Both the position numbers and the translations under genes were made by a program. Positions 9,234 through 16,752 of a stretch of DNA of 64,000 nt are shown one piece after another (position 1 is the stretch's first letter; every line of letters starts with the position of its first letter). The DNA comes from Alienimonas californiensis (lineage in GTDB: Bacteria > Planctomycetota > Planctomycetia > Planctomycetales > Planctomycetaceae). A model generated the notes under the pieces. That model searched no databases. It worked only from the letters and a program-made list of their open reading frames with translations, and was not told where the DNA came from. The stretch covers positions 3,118,823-3,182,822 of the forward strand of contig NZ_CP036265.1 in assembly GCF_007743815.1 (NCBI RefSeq), in the 5' to 3' direction.

Positions 9234-9521
9234 GGCGGAACGCAGAGGCGAATCCCGACGCGGCGGCGACCGGCGACCCAACCGGCAGAATCCCGCCGAT
9301 CTCGAGGAAGCGTGCTTCCGCCTTTCCATAAACATGCGGGGCGGCATCCGGCCGCCCCGACGGGTGCAGTTTCCTGGCGTAACCAGCTTTACTGTCACGC
9401 GTCCCCCGGCACGGCCCGCCTGCCGCGGCCGGTCGTTCTTCACGATTTGACGCCACGGTCCCGCCCATGTGAGACCGGTGTGAAGCCGTTCCTCCAAGCC
9501 CGATTGGCAGAAGCTGACCTC

Positions 9522-9616
9522 TTCACACTTTCACACCATTTTTGAATTAAGAAGATTAAGAAGGGCTTGGTCTCCCTCTCCCTCTGTCACTCTCTCTGTG
9601 ACCGTGAAATGTGAAA
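9522..9616. repeat. Inverted repeat B, same layout as A
   Basis: TTCACACTTTCACACC (9522-9537) is imperfectly complementary to GTGAAATGTGAAA (9604-9616). The loop starts ATTTTTGAATTAAGAAG and, as in repeat A, runs from purine-rich to pyrimidine-rich (CTCCCTCTCCCTCTGTC). The common layout suggests A and B are diverged copies of one regulatory or replication-type element. Confidence 0.5.
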
Positions 9617-9684
9617 TCGGCCACGCCGCGATCCCTGGGCCCAACTCGCCGCGGCCCGAACCCCCGGCGGCTAAAAGGAAAAGG

Positions 9685-9716
9685 CCCGCCCCGCCCGTCC
9701 CCCGGGCGGGGCGGGG
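9685..9716 (-). terminator. Rho-independent terminator after the 160-aa gene
   Basis: The CCCCGCCCG / CGGGCGGGG stem (9689-9697 / 9703-9711) reads on the minus strand as a GC hairpin followed by CCTTTTCCTTTT. It lies 20 bases past the stop of the gene at 9737 and is probably the end of the whole minus-strand module. Confidence 0.8.
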
Positions 9717-9736
9717 TTCTTCTCCGATAGGTCAGA

Positions 9737-10219
9737 TCAGTCTCCAACTCGGCTCTTGAGCCGGTCGATCGCCTCGCTCGCCTGCCGCCTGGTGAGGACG
9801 TCGGCGGTGACGACGCCGAACCGATCCCTCAACTCGTCGGCGAGTCCCACGCCGGCCCGGCGGGCGAACGCGTGCAACGCCCGGACCTGCTTCTCCGTGG
9901 CGGGCGGCCCGCCGCGGTCACTCGCGGCGTAGCCGGCGGCGTTGGGGACGTGGCCGTTGTCGCCGCCGTTTCGCCGTACGTCCGCGGTCGGGCGCCAGCG
10001 TTGCTCCTGCGGATCGCCGCGGTCGCCGGGCGTCACGCCCAGCTCCTCGTCGACGGCGGCCCGCAGCGTCTCGAAGCAGCCGCGGACCTGCCGCCGCAAC
10101 TTGTCGGAATCCTTCAGCACGTCGGCCGGCAGTTCGATCTCCACGTTCACCATCGCCCCGCGGCTGCCGTAATTCGGCAGGCCGATCTTGCGGGACAGGC
10201 CCGCGTTCAACTTCAGCAT
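9737..10219 (-). CDS. Conserved hypothetical protein with a recombination-protein-like C-terminal domain
   Basis: 160 aa. The start at 10219 is preceded by a good ribosome-binding site (AAGGAGAGG). The N-terminal part (MLKLNAGLSRKIGLPNYGSR, then VNVEIELPADVLKD) looks like a small beta domain common in planctomycete plasmid or island proteins. A central linker is charged and low in complexity. The last ~55 residues (TEKQVRALHAFARRAG ... LTRRQASEAIDRLK) match a helical domain that I recall at the C-terminus of Rad52-like and other phage recombination proteins, which suggests DNA or ssDNA association. Function is not established. It is the last gene of the module, 36 bases after the clamp-like gene, and has a relic duplicate at 8695. 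Confidence 0.75.
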   Translation of the reverse strand: MLKLNAGLSRKIGLPNYGSRGAMVNVEIELPADVLKDSDKLRRQVRGCFETLRAAVDEELGVTPGDRGDPQEQRWRPTADVRRNGGDNGHVPNAAGYAASDRGGPPATEKQVRALHAFARRAGVGLADELRDRFGVVTADVLTRRQASEAIDRLKSRVGD

Positions 10220-10255
10220 CTGCCTCTCCTTCGTGTTGCGCGAAACAGGAACCGG

Positions 10256-11809
10256 TCAGGCGACCAGCGAGCCGAGCCGCTTCAGCCCGGCGAGGGCACT
10301 GGTAACGGTGCGGTTGCGGCGTTTCAGCTTCCGCAGGTCCGTGGCGAGGCTGCGGGCTTCGCTCGCGGCGTCCGACAGCGTGCTGCCGAGGGCGGAGACC
10401 CGTTCCAGCAGTTCGTCGTGGTCCGGCGCAGCGTTGGGTTCATCCTCGCCGCGGACGGCGTGGCCGTTGGCGCCGTTGATGGTGTGGCCGTTGGTGCCGT
10501 TTACGGAGTGGCCGTTGGCACTCTTGGCGATGCGGTTGTGGGGCATATTGGGCGTGGTCCTCGTCTGGGCGGTGGGGTGAGGGACACGGTCGTTGCGGGC
10601 CGCGTCAGGGGTGTCAGGGGTTGTCCGCCGGTCAGAAGCGGCGGGCAGGTCGGCGGTCAGCCGCACGGCTCCGTCCGCGGGCACGGGATCCCCGGCCAGC
10701 GTGGCGAAGACCACCGTGGTTCCGGGCTGGCCGTCGCCGGCGGGGGCGTCGCAGCGAACCGGCTCCTCCGGCCCGCAGAGCGCCCACTCCGTGCAGCCGC
10801 TCGCCAACGCCCGGGCGACGAACCGCCGGTCGGCGACGCAGACCGCGGACCCGCGGGTTTCCGAGGACGCCGTCGCCAGCTCTACCGGGGCGCCGCCTTC
10901 TTCGGCGGCACGCACCAGGAAGACCCCGTCGCGGATCTCCAGCGTGATCGGGCGACGATCGGCGCCGGCGCCCGGCAGGCGGTCCAACCGGTCGGCGAGG
11001 AAGGCGGCGTCGGCCGCAGACAGCGTGACGCAGGCCGTGCCCTCGCCGCCGGGCACGACCCGGTCCAGGTCGGGGAACCGGGCGTCGCGGGCCTCCAGCG
11101 ACCAGACCGTCCAGTCGCCGCACCGCAAGGCGATCAGGCCGACCTTGGACCCGTTCGGGACGAACGCCACCAGCGCCTCCTCGCCCCGCAGCGGAGCCGT
11201 GGAGAGTACGTGCGGGGCCGGCAGCAGGACGGGCTCCTCCCACGGGAAGGCGAACCCGCGGGCGATCAGCAGGTGATGACTGTCCGTCGCCTCGATCCGG
11301 CCGGCGTGCGGGTCCAGCCGCACGCAGCCTAGGGCGTAGCGGGTCGACTCCGCGTCGGTCACGGCACATGCCGATCGCAGCGCCGCGGCGAAGCCGGGGC
11401 CGGGGTCGTGGAACTCCTCCACCGACGGCACGTCGAACTGGATCGCCCGGTCGCGATCGGCCTTCTCGACCGTGCCGCGGGCGCTGCGGGGCACGCCCCG
11501 TTCGTCCCAACTGGCGACGACCGCGTCGCCGCCGTCGGCCTCGGCGAGGAAGACGTCGCCGCTCCGGGCGGCGCCGGCCTCGGTCAGGAGGTCGAAGGGC
11601 AGGACGAGGTCGCCCGGGGGGCGGTCGCCGGGGACGGGCAGGCTGACGCCCCGACCGTCGGGGCCGATCGACGTGAGGCGGGTTCCGCCGTCGGCGCCGG
11701 CGTCGATGCGGACGGGCGGGCCGTCGTCGCGGGCTTTGAGCCCGAGGTGTTTCTTCAGCGCCGTGCGGAAGCTGTGCAGCGTCCGCCGGGGCAGGATGAT
11801 CGGGGGCAT
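10256..11809 (-). CDS. DnaN-like (sliding-clamp-like) protein with an Asn/Gly-repeat linker
   Basis: 517 aa. The start at 11809 has ribosome-binding site GAGAGGG. Several stretches resemble the beta sliding clamp: RYALGCVRLDPHAGRIEATDSHHLLIARG (only partly quoted by family, core residues about 155-183) matches the clamp motif in which a Gly-rich strand leads to ATDGHRLA, and ARFPDLDRVVP matches the clamp segment FPDY...P. The clamp-like part is about residues 1-385. It is followed by a three-fold NGHxxNGxNGH linker (about 425-450) and a C-terminal helical tail (RVSALGSTLSDAASEARSLA). A true clamp is about 370 aa, so the tail is extra. It may be a mobile-element clamp paralogue or a decoy or adaptor of the clamp. 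The family assignment is from motif similarity only. Confidence 0.6.
   Translation of the reverse strand: MPPIILPRRTLHSFRTALKKHLGLKARDDGPPVRIDAGADGGTRLTSIGPDGRGVSLPVPGDRPPGDLVLPFDLLTEAGAARSGDVFLAEADGGDAVVASWDERGVPRSARGTVEKADRDRAIQFDVPSVEEFHDPGPGFAAALRSACAVTDAESTRYALGCVRLDPHAGRIEATDSHHLLIARGFAFPWEEPVLLPAPHVLSTAPLRGEEALVAFVPNGSKVGLIALRCGDWTVWSLEARDARFPDLDRVVPGGEGTACVTLSAADAAFLADRLDRLPGAGADRRPITLEIRDGVFLVRAAEEGGAPVELATASSETRGSAVCVADRRFVARALASGCTEWALCGPEEPVRCDAPAGDGQPGTTVVFATLAGDPVPADGAVRLTADLPAASDRRTTPDTPDAARNDRVPHPTAQTRTTPNMPHNRIAKSANGHSVNGTNGHTINGANGHAVRGEDEPNAAPDHDELLERVSALGSTLSDAASEARSLATDLRKLKRRNRTVTSALAGLKRLGSLVA
10460..10531 (-). repeat. 24-bp in-frame tandem repeat, three units
   Basis: The core GTGGCCGTTGG recurs at 10460, 10484 and 10508, exactly 24 bases apart, within the clamp-like gene. 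It encodes Asn-Gly-His-rich octapeptides forming a flexible linker. Such repeats expand and contract by slippage. Confidence 0.85.
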
Positions 11810-11902
11810 GCGGCCCTCTCGTGTGCGGGGATGGATTGGTGAGGGAAAAGGCCGGCGACGGGGATCAGCCCGCCGCCGGTCGTGGACGTCGCAGCCTGCG
11901 GA

Positions 11903-12109
11903 TCAATGGAAGGCGACGCGGCCCTTGCCGCAGCGGGCCAGGTCGCTGCGACGACTGGCCTGCTCGGCGTCCCAGTCAATGGGGCCGAGGTCGTCGCCCG
12001 TGTGGGTGAACGACGGGGGGCCGTCGATCTGGAAGCCCATCCGGGCGATGTCGCCGACGCTTTCGCCGGTGGCGGCCGCGATGCGGCGGTTCAGTTCGTG
12101 CTGGGGCAT
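11903..12109 (-). CDS. Small conserved hypothetical protein
   Basis: 68 aa. The start at 12109 is chosen because AGGAG stands 6-7 bases upstream on the minus strand. The longer open frame reaching 12385 has no such signal and covers the next gene. The sequence MPQHELNRRIAAATGESVGD resembles short proteins often seen in planctomycete genomes in which a helix with ATGESV is followed by a Gly-Phe segment. It could be a small helix-turn-helix-like or adaptor protein. No function is known. It sits between the clamp-like gene and the 86-aa gene on the same strand. Confidence 0.65.
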   Translation of the reverse strand: MPQHELNRRIAAATGESVGDIARMGFQIDGPPSFTHTGDDLGPIDWDAEQASRRSDLARCGKGRVAFH

Positions 12110-12216
12110 GGAAAGCTCCTGTTGTTGAAACGAGGGTGGGAAAGGAAAAAGCGGCGAACCGGCACCGGGCCGATCCGCCGCTTCGGGGAGGTCGCAGTGA
12201 GTTCTCGCCGGGCGTT

Positions 12217-12477
12217 TCAGCCCGGCCCGTTCAGCAGGTTGCGGGTCAGCCAGTCGGCCTCCGCGGTCAACGCCTCGCTCCGCAGGGGGACCGGCCCGAG
12301 CACGGGCCCGCCGACCGGGGAGAGGTCCGCGGTCCACCCGCCGTCGGGGTGCGGCTCGACGTGACTGGCGCGGGCGATCGAACATTTGCCGATCGCTCCG
12401 GCTTCGATCAGTTCGCCGTACAGGCCTCGGGCGGTCCCGTCGGCACCGACGAACAGTTCTTGCAAGGCGCCGCTCAT
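12217..12477 (-). CDS. Small conserved hypothetical protein
   Basis: 86 aa. Its ATG (12477-12475) overlaps the TGA of the upstream gene (12476-12474) as ATGA, the signature of translational coupling, so this start is well supported. The sequence (MSGALQELFVGADGTARGLY, then CSIARASHVEPHPDGGWTAD and LGPVPLRSEALTAEADWL) has no signal peptide or membrane segment. It looks like a compact soluble protein of a family recurrent in planctomycetes. Function is unknown, and coupling suggests it works with the 347-aa protein. Confidence 0.75.
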   Translation of the reverse strand: MSGALQELFVGADGTARGLYGELIEAGAIGKCSIARASHVEPHPDGGWTADLSPVGGPVLGPVPLRSEALTAEADWLTRNLLNGPG

Positions 12478-13517
12478 CGCGGGTTCCGCAGCACCCGTCG
12501 GCGGGGGGCGTCGGCGACGAGCGGGTCGAGGGCCTCGGCCACGCCGGTCAGCCCCTCCCGCACGCGCGCCTGCAGCCAGCCGACGCCGGTGCTGGCCCGC
12601 AGGTCGACGGGGTCCACGCCCCGCATCAGCCCCTCCGCTTCGGCGACGACGGCGTCGAGATCGGGGCTGCTGCTCACGTTCAGCCGGCGGAAGCGGGCGA
12701 AGAACTCGGTGAGGTTCTCCACGGCGGAGTCCCGGAACACCCGGGGACCGCCGTTCTCGCCGCCGGTGAGCCGTTCGCGGAGGTGCTCGACCAGCGAGGC
12801 CAACTCTTGGGCGAAGGCGGACTCCGCCAGTTCCACGGCCTGCTCGAACCGTTGCCGGACGCGGTCGCACTCCTGCTGATAGAGCCGGGGCGAAAGGCGG
12901 CGGAGGTAGTCCGGCGGTTCCACGGCGGGCAGGTCCCACGACAGCCCGAACAGCGGAGCCAGCGAGGGCGGGTAGTCGGCGGGATCGAACAGATCGCCCA
13001 GCCGCAGACGGGCACGGTTCACCAGTTCGTCGCGGCAGCGGTCGACCTCCGCGGCGGCGTCGGCCAGCTCCGCCTGCAGGTCGCCCATGCGACGCTCGAA
13101 GGCCGGCAGGTCGGTCCGGGGCAGCAGGCGGACGCCGGGCTCCGGGTACGGCAGGCTGGCGCTCTTCCAGTGGCTGACCGCGGCGTGCCGCACCTTGGCG
13201 GCGGCTCGTAGGGCCGGATGCTTCGTGTCCAGCAGCTTCTTGCTGGCCGACAAGCTGCCGCTCTCCGCGTCGAAGGGGGACGCCGCCTCGTCCTTCTGTT
13301 CGGCGGAGAGCGTTCGCCGCAAGCCCGGCCACGAGATGTGCAGCCGGACGGCCGCGGCGTCTTGGCGAAGTCGGTCGGCGGGATCGCGTTCGTGATGGTC
13401 CCGCTCCTCGTCCAGCACGGTGACCTCGGCGGCCCCGTGATCGGTCTCGGCGTCCGGCAGGTCCGGGTCGTCTGTACGGGTACGCCCGCGTCGCGGCGGG
13501 CTGATCAGCAGGGTCAT
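12474..13517 (-). CDS. Conserved hypothetical alpha-helical protein of the AAA-ATPase module
   Basis: 347 aa. The start at 13517 is chosen because GAGGAAC lies about 9 bases upstream. The longer open frame to 14960 is the shadow of the ATPase gene. The N-terminal ~60 residues are charged and probably disordered. The rest is predicted largely helical (for example RRMGDLQAELADAAAEVDRC and QRFEQAVELAESAFAQELAS) with coiled-coil tendency. It ends shortly after NLTEFFARFRRLNV. The layout reminds me of DUF3150-type proteins that accompany ATPase and VWA genes in mobile elements, but I cannot confirm that. It is preceded by the ATPase (83-base gap) and coupled to the 86-aa gene. Confidence 0.7.
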   Translation of the reverse strand: MTLLISPPRRGRTRTDDPDLPDAETDHGAAEVTVLDEERDHHERDPADRLRQDAAAVRLHISWPGLRRTLSAEQKDEAASPFDAESGSLSASKKLLDTKHPALRAAAKVRHAAVSHWKSASLPYPEPGVRLLPRTDLPAFERRMGDLQAELADAAAEVDRCRDELVNRARLRLGDLFDPADYPPSLAPLFGLSWDLPAVEPPDYLRRLSPRLYQQECDRVRQRFEQAVELAESAFAQELASLVEHLRERLTGGENGGPRVFRDSAVENLTEFFARFRRLNVSSSPDLDAVVAEAEGLMRGVDPVDLRASTGVGWLQARVREGLTGVAEALDPLVADAPRRRVLRNPR

Positions 13518-13600
13518 GGGCTTGTTCCTCAGGTGGGGAAACGAAAACGCCCCGGCGTACTGCCGGGGCGGGGGGAGAGAGATGCCGGCGGTGACCGGCG

Positions 13601-15175
13601 TCAGTTCAGCGAGAAGTTCCCGCCGTCCGAGCGGGTCCGCTGCGTCTTGCGGCGGGGGGAGCCGCCGTCTTCGAGGGCGTTTTCGCGGGGGCGGTAAACC
13701 CCGCCGGCCTCGGCGTCGAGGCACCGACCCGACGCCCACCGCCGCAACTTCGCCAGCGGCTCGGCGGCGGAGACGCTCACCGGCACGACGTGCGTCGCGG
13801 CCTCCGCCAGGCTCACTCCCAGCAGCGCCGACAGTCGACAGCAGGATTCGATCTCGGCGCCCGTCCAGCCGCCGTCGGCGGGCGTAGACTCGCCCGCGGC
13901 GACGCCGTAGCGCTCGCGGTACGTCTCCCAGATGCCGCGGCGTTCCTCCTCGCCGGGCAGGTCGAGGAAGAAGGTGGCGTCGAACCGCCCGCTGCGGGTC
14001 AGCTCCGGCGGCAGTTTCGAGGCGTCGTTGGCGGTGCAGACGACGAACACCCCCGCCGGCCGGTCCGCGAGCCACGAGAGCAGGGTGCCCAGCAGCCGGG
14101 CCGAGACGCCGCTGTCCTGGGCCCCGCCGGAGGTCCCGGCCAGCGCCCGCTCGACTTCGTCGACGAACAGCACGCAGGGCGCCATGGCCTCGACCGTCGC
14201 CAGCGCCCGGCGGGTGTTTTCCTCGGTCGCCCCGACGAGGCCGGCCATCAAGCCGCCCACGTCGAGGGTCAGCGTCGGTCGATCGACCTCGCGGCCCAGC
14301 GCCCGGGCGAAGGAACTCTTGCCGACCCCGCCGGGGCCCAGCAGCAGCACGCCCTTGGCCTCGGCCCGCGGCGAACCGTTCGTCAGGGCCGTCCGGCAGA
14401 GGCCCTTCAGGGCATTCATCCCGCCGAGGGCGTCGAAGCCGGCGCCGCCGCGGTGGAGCGAGAGCGGCCCGCCCGCGGCGAGCTGCTTCGCCTTCAGCTC
14501 CCAGAGCGGCCCGGGATCCAGCTTGCCGTGGCGGACGAGGCTGAGGGCGAAGGCGTTCTCCGCTTCCGAGCGGGTGAGGCCTGCGGCGGCGTCCAACACA
14601 GGGGTCAGCGGCTCCGGCAGTTCGCCGGCCTCGGTGGCGACGCCGCGGGCCACCGCCTCCAGTTCCTGCCGGTCCGGCAGCGGGTGGGCGACGGTGACGA
14701 AGTCCCGTCGCAGTTCCGGCGGCAGGTCTCCCGTCGGCTGGATCAGGATCAGGTGCGTGCGGCGGGTCTTGCCGGCGGCCAGCGCCGTCCGCACCGCGGC
14801 GAGCAGCTCGGGACTGTTGAAGTACCGCTGCGGGTGCACCATCGCCAGCAGGCTGGGCGTCTCGCCGTCGCCGGACTGCGGCAGGGCGGCCACGGCGCTC
14901 TGCGGGTCGGTCGGGCCGCCCTCGCAGTTCCCGTCGGCGGACCAGCTGACGAGGTTCCACTTCCGCCCCGAACAGAGCCGGGCGAGGTCGCGGAGCACCT
15001 CCTGCGGCTCGTCGCTGGTCACCAGCACGCCGGGGAAGGCGGCGGCGATCAACTCGGCCAGCCTCCCGACCAGCCCGGCGGCCGGGGCCGGCGGGGCGGA
15101 ATCGGATCGGTCGCGGCGGGAGCCGCGGTCTCGGCTTGGCTTCTGCGGGGACTGGCCCCGCGATCGACGCGGCAT
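13601..15175 (-). CDS. AAA+ ATPase, Ycf46-like
   Basis: 524 aa. The start at 15175 has ribosome-binding site AAGGAG. The N-terminal ~200 residues resemble the degenerate first half of Ycf46-type proteins (SLLAMVHPQRYFNSPELLAA). The AAA module has Walker A GPGGVGKSS (about residue 282), Walker B CVLFVDEVERAL and sensor-1 region VVCTANDASKLPPEL, followed by an Arg-finger candidate in RSGRFDATFFLDLPG. It should hydrolyse ATP to remodel a protein or nucleic-acid substrate. In cyanobacteria and many planctomycetes such ATPases occur beside DUF1257 (Ycf35-like) and DUF2997 genes, exactly as here. The partner process is not known. Confidence 0.88.
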   Translation of the reverse strand: MPRRSRGQSPQKPSRDRGSRRDRSDSAPPAPAAGLVGRLAELIAAAFPGVLVTSDEPQEVLRDLARLCSGRKWNLVSWSADGNCEGGPTDPQSAVAALPQSGDGETPSLLAMVHPQRYFNSPELLAAVRTALAAGKTRRTHLILIQPTGDLPPELRRDFVTVAHPLPDRQELEAVARGVATEAGELPEPLTPVLDAAAGLTRSEAENAFALSLVRHGKLDPGPLWELKAKQLAAGGPLSLHRGGAGFDALGGMNALKGLCRTALTNGSPRAEAKGVLLLGPGGVGKSSFARALGREVDRPTLTLDVGGLMAGLVGATEENTRRALATVEAMAPCVLFVDEVERALAGTSGGAQDSGVSARLLGTLLSWLADRPAGVFVVCTANDASKLPPELTRSGRFDATFFLDLPGEEERRGIWETYRERYGVAAGESTPADGGWTGAEIESCCRLSALLGVSLAEAATHVVPVSVSAAEPLAKLRRWASGRCLDAEAGGVYRPRENALEDGGSPRRKTQRTRSDGGNFSLN

Positions 15176-15232
15176 CGGCGTCTCCTTGTTGTGGGTGGGG
15201 GATGGGAAAGAACGGACGCCGAACGCTCGGCG

Positions 15233-15427
15233 TCAGGCCCGCTGCTCGACCGTATGGGCGACGGCCTCGGTCGCGTGGTACTCCGGGGTGAGCCGCTCGG
15301 CGCTCTGGCTGCCGAGGGCGTCTTCGTAGGGCTTGCTGGCGGCCTTGCAGGCGGAACCGGCGAAGCCCTTGGTCTCGACGCTGGTCTCACCCTCGGGCAT
15401 GACCGTGATCTCGATGCGGGGGGTCAT
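15233..15427 (-). CDS. DUF2997 family protein
   Basis: 64 aa. IEITVMPEGETSVETKGFAG followed by a Cys and a helix matches the DUF2997 pattern (I.I...G....ET.GF.G..C). Its ATG (15427-15425) shares a base with the TGA of the DUF1257 gene (TGATG), so the two are translationally coupled. The small beta-alpha fold has no known activity. In other genomes it neighbours DUF1257 and AAA genes. Confidence 0.85.
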   Translation of the reverse strand: MTPRIEITVMPEGETSVETKGFAGSACKAASKPYEDALGSQSAERLTPEYHATEAVAHTVEQRA

Positions 15428-15834
15428 CAGGCGGCGCCTCCGTACACCTGTTGCGGGGCGGCGCCGAAGCCGGCGGCGCCGGCGGTGACGGTCAGCTTCA
15501 CGCCGCCGTCGGGCAGAGCCGTCTCCGTGATGCGATGGCCGCGAGCGTTCGCCTGCAGCTTGGCCGCTTCGACGGCGTAGGCCTGCTTCAGCCGGCCGAG
15601 GAAGGCGTCGTCGCCCCAGCGGCCCTCGTAGGTGTCGCAGCGGACGGCGCCGTCGGGCTGGACCAGCACCGGGTAGACGAACCCGGGCGGCCTCACCGCG
15701 AGGCCGCTGTGTTCGGCGCCGTCGAAGAACTTGACGGTCTCAGGTCTGGGCTCCGGCAGCTTCAGCCGGACGCAGGCGGCGAGGAGCGCCGCGGGGTCTC
15801 TCAGTTTCGTCTCGATCGTAACGACGTGACTCAT
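15427..15834 (-). CDS. DUF1257 (Ycf35-like) protein
   Basis: 135 aa. It begins MSHVVTIETKLRDPAALLAA and contains YEGRWGDDAFLGRLKQAYAV, both hallmark segments of DUF1257. The length is typical. The start at 15834 has AAAGGA about 10 bases upstream in a CACACGAAAGGA context similar to those of other genes in this module. The family is conserved from cyanobacteria and chloroplasts (Ycf35) to planctomycetes without an assigned role. Coupled to the DUF2997 gene. Confidence 0.88.
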   Translation of the reverse strand: MSHVVTIETKLRDPAALLAACVRLKLPEPRPETVKFFDGAEHSGLAVRPPGFVYPVLVQPDGAVRCDTYEGRWGDDAFLGRLKQAYAVEAAKLQANARGHRITETALPDGGVKLTVTAGAAGFGAAPQQVYGGAA

Positions 15835-15879
15835 GGGGCCGCGTCCTTTCGTGTGGGGGGATGAGGGAAGGCCGATCCG

Positions 15880-16215
15880 CTACGGCAGCCGCAGCGGGCG
15901 GCGGAGCGGGTCCGGCGGGGGGCCGGGCGGCCGGGCGTGCGGACCGGGCGGGCGGCCGCGGTCCCGGCGGCGTCGCGGCGGGGAGTACAAGACCTCGGGC
16001 TGCCGCGGCGGCTCCGGCGGCGGGGGTTGCGGCGGCGCCGGCGGCTGGGCGAGCCGGGCGAGCCAGGCCCCGACCGCGACCAGCGCCGCCCCGAGGGCCA
16101 GCAGCAGCACGGCGGGCAGCAGGTCGTTCGCCCACGGCCCGGAGGGCGGCGGGGCGGGGGGCTCGGCGGGGACCGCGGCGAGCAGGGCCGCGATTCTCAG
16201 CGGCGGGTCGGGCAT
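15880..16215 (-). CDS. Small single-span membrane protein with a Pro/Arg-rich tail
   Basis: 111 aa from the ATG at 16215. An upstream ATG at 16269 would add 18 residues but lies in a repeated segment. One transmembrane helix (LLPAVLLLALGAALVAVGAW) is followed by a Pro-rich stretch (PPAPPQPPPPEPPRQP) and an Arg/Pro tail. It is the first gene of the minus-strand module, 45 bases before DUF1257. It might anchor the module's proteins to the membrane. The low-complexity composition makes the gene call moderate. Confidence 0.5.
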   Translation of the reverse strand: MPDPPLRIAALLAAVPAEPPAPPPSGPWANDLLPAVLLLALGAALVAVGAWLARLAQPPAPPQPPPPEPPRQPEVLYSPPRRRRDRGRPPGPHARPPGPPPDPLRRPLRLP

Positions 16216-16224
16216 GGCGTCTTC

Positions 16225-16335
16225 CGACTGGGGAGCGGGGCCGGCGGCTAGGCCGGCGGGACGCCTCACAGTGCCGCGGAACGCCGCCTTGTTTAGCTCC
16301 CGGCCGGCCGGTTCGACGCGGGTCGCGGCGGCGGC
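16225..16335. repeat. Degenerate direct repeat, copy 1
   Basis: Starts near CCGACTGGGGAGCGGGGCCG and includes TAGGCCGGCGGG. It aligns over ~110 bases with copy 2 at 16643-16752 at roughly three-quarters identity by eye. Translated on the minus strand, both copies read RPAGLA followed a few residues later by S-E, so the similarity may derive from an old coding or regulatory duplication. Confidence 0.45.
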
Positions 16336-16483
16336 GGGGCGGCCGGAGGGGGAAAGTTTCCGCCGGCCGACGCCTCCCGCTCCGCCCTCCCGCGACCGGC
16401 GTTCCGGCCTGCCGCCCGCCGTTCCACCCGGGCGGAAGAAAGGTGCGATCCGCGTCGCCGCGGGGGGCGACGCGGGCCGCGGC

Positions 16484-16516
16484 GGTTCAATCCACGCCGC
16501 CCGCGAAGGGTCGAAC
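16484..16516 (+). repeat. Orphan degenerate CRISPR-repeat-like sequence
   Basis: TTCAATCCACGCC (16486-16498) is identical to the type I-C repeat of the array 5.3 kb to the right. After a few mismatches the segment continues CGCGAAGGG...CGAAC, matching the second half of the repeat with a one-base shift. Ungapped, 25 of 33 positions agree. There is no neighbouring repeat at spacer distance. Confidence 0.6.
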
Positions 16517-16642
16517 GGGTCGTTCGCCCGCGGTCCGGAGGCCGGCGGGGGCGGGCTCGGCGAAGTCGGGCGGCTGGACCGTCGGGGACGTCAGGGGCCG
16601 TTGAGCGGCCGGGAGCGGCGCCGGCCCGAACATCCGAGACTC

Positions 16643-16752
16643 CGACCGGGAGCGGAGCCGGCAGGCCAGGCCGGCGGGTCGTTCGACCGCGCCGCGGGTC
16701 GCCGCCTGGCGTAGGTTCCGGCCGTGACGGTCAACGCGAACGCTCGGCAGCG
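16643..16752. repeat. Degenerate direct repeat, copy 2
   Basis: Starts CCGACCGGGAGCGGAGCCGG and includes CCAGGCCGGCGGG. Partner of copy 1 at 16225-16335, displaced by about 418 bases. Confidence 0.45.

Larger units (their letters stand above)
8881..9736. other. Non-coding stretch with relic sequence, two long inverted repeats and a terminator
   Basis: No supported gene. The stretch includes two short segments of much lower GC and strong purine/pyrimidine strand bias (about 9160-9215 and 9537-9600). Each is flanked by inverted repeats listed separately. It separates the convergent efflux operon and the minus-strand mobile-type module. Confidence 0.6.

Noticed and set aside
8695..9468. Complete 257-aa protein on the minus strand
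   Set aside because: Only the last ~55 codons resemble a real protein; the rest is low-complexity, crosses inverted repeats and has no start signal. Called a relic instead.
9872..11332. 486-codon plus-strand frame opposite the clamp-like gene
   Set aside because: Composition (Gly/Arg/Val/Gln) is typical of an antisense shadow; the minus-strand gene has ribosome-binding site, motifs and operon context.
13790..15580. 596-codon plus-strand frame opposite the AAA ATPase
   Set aside because: Antisense shadow; the minus strand has Walker A and B.
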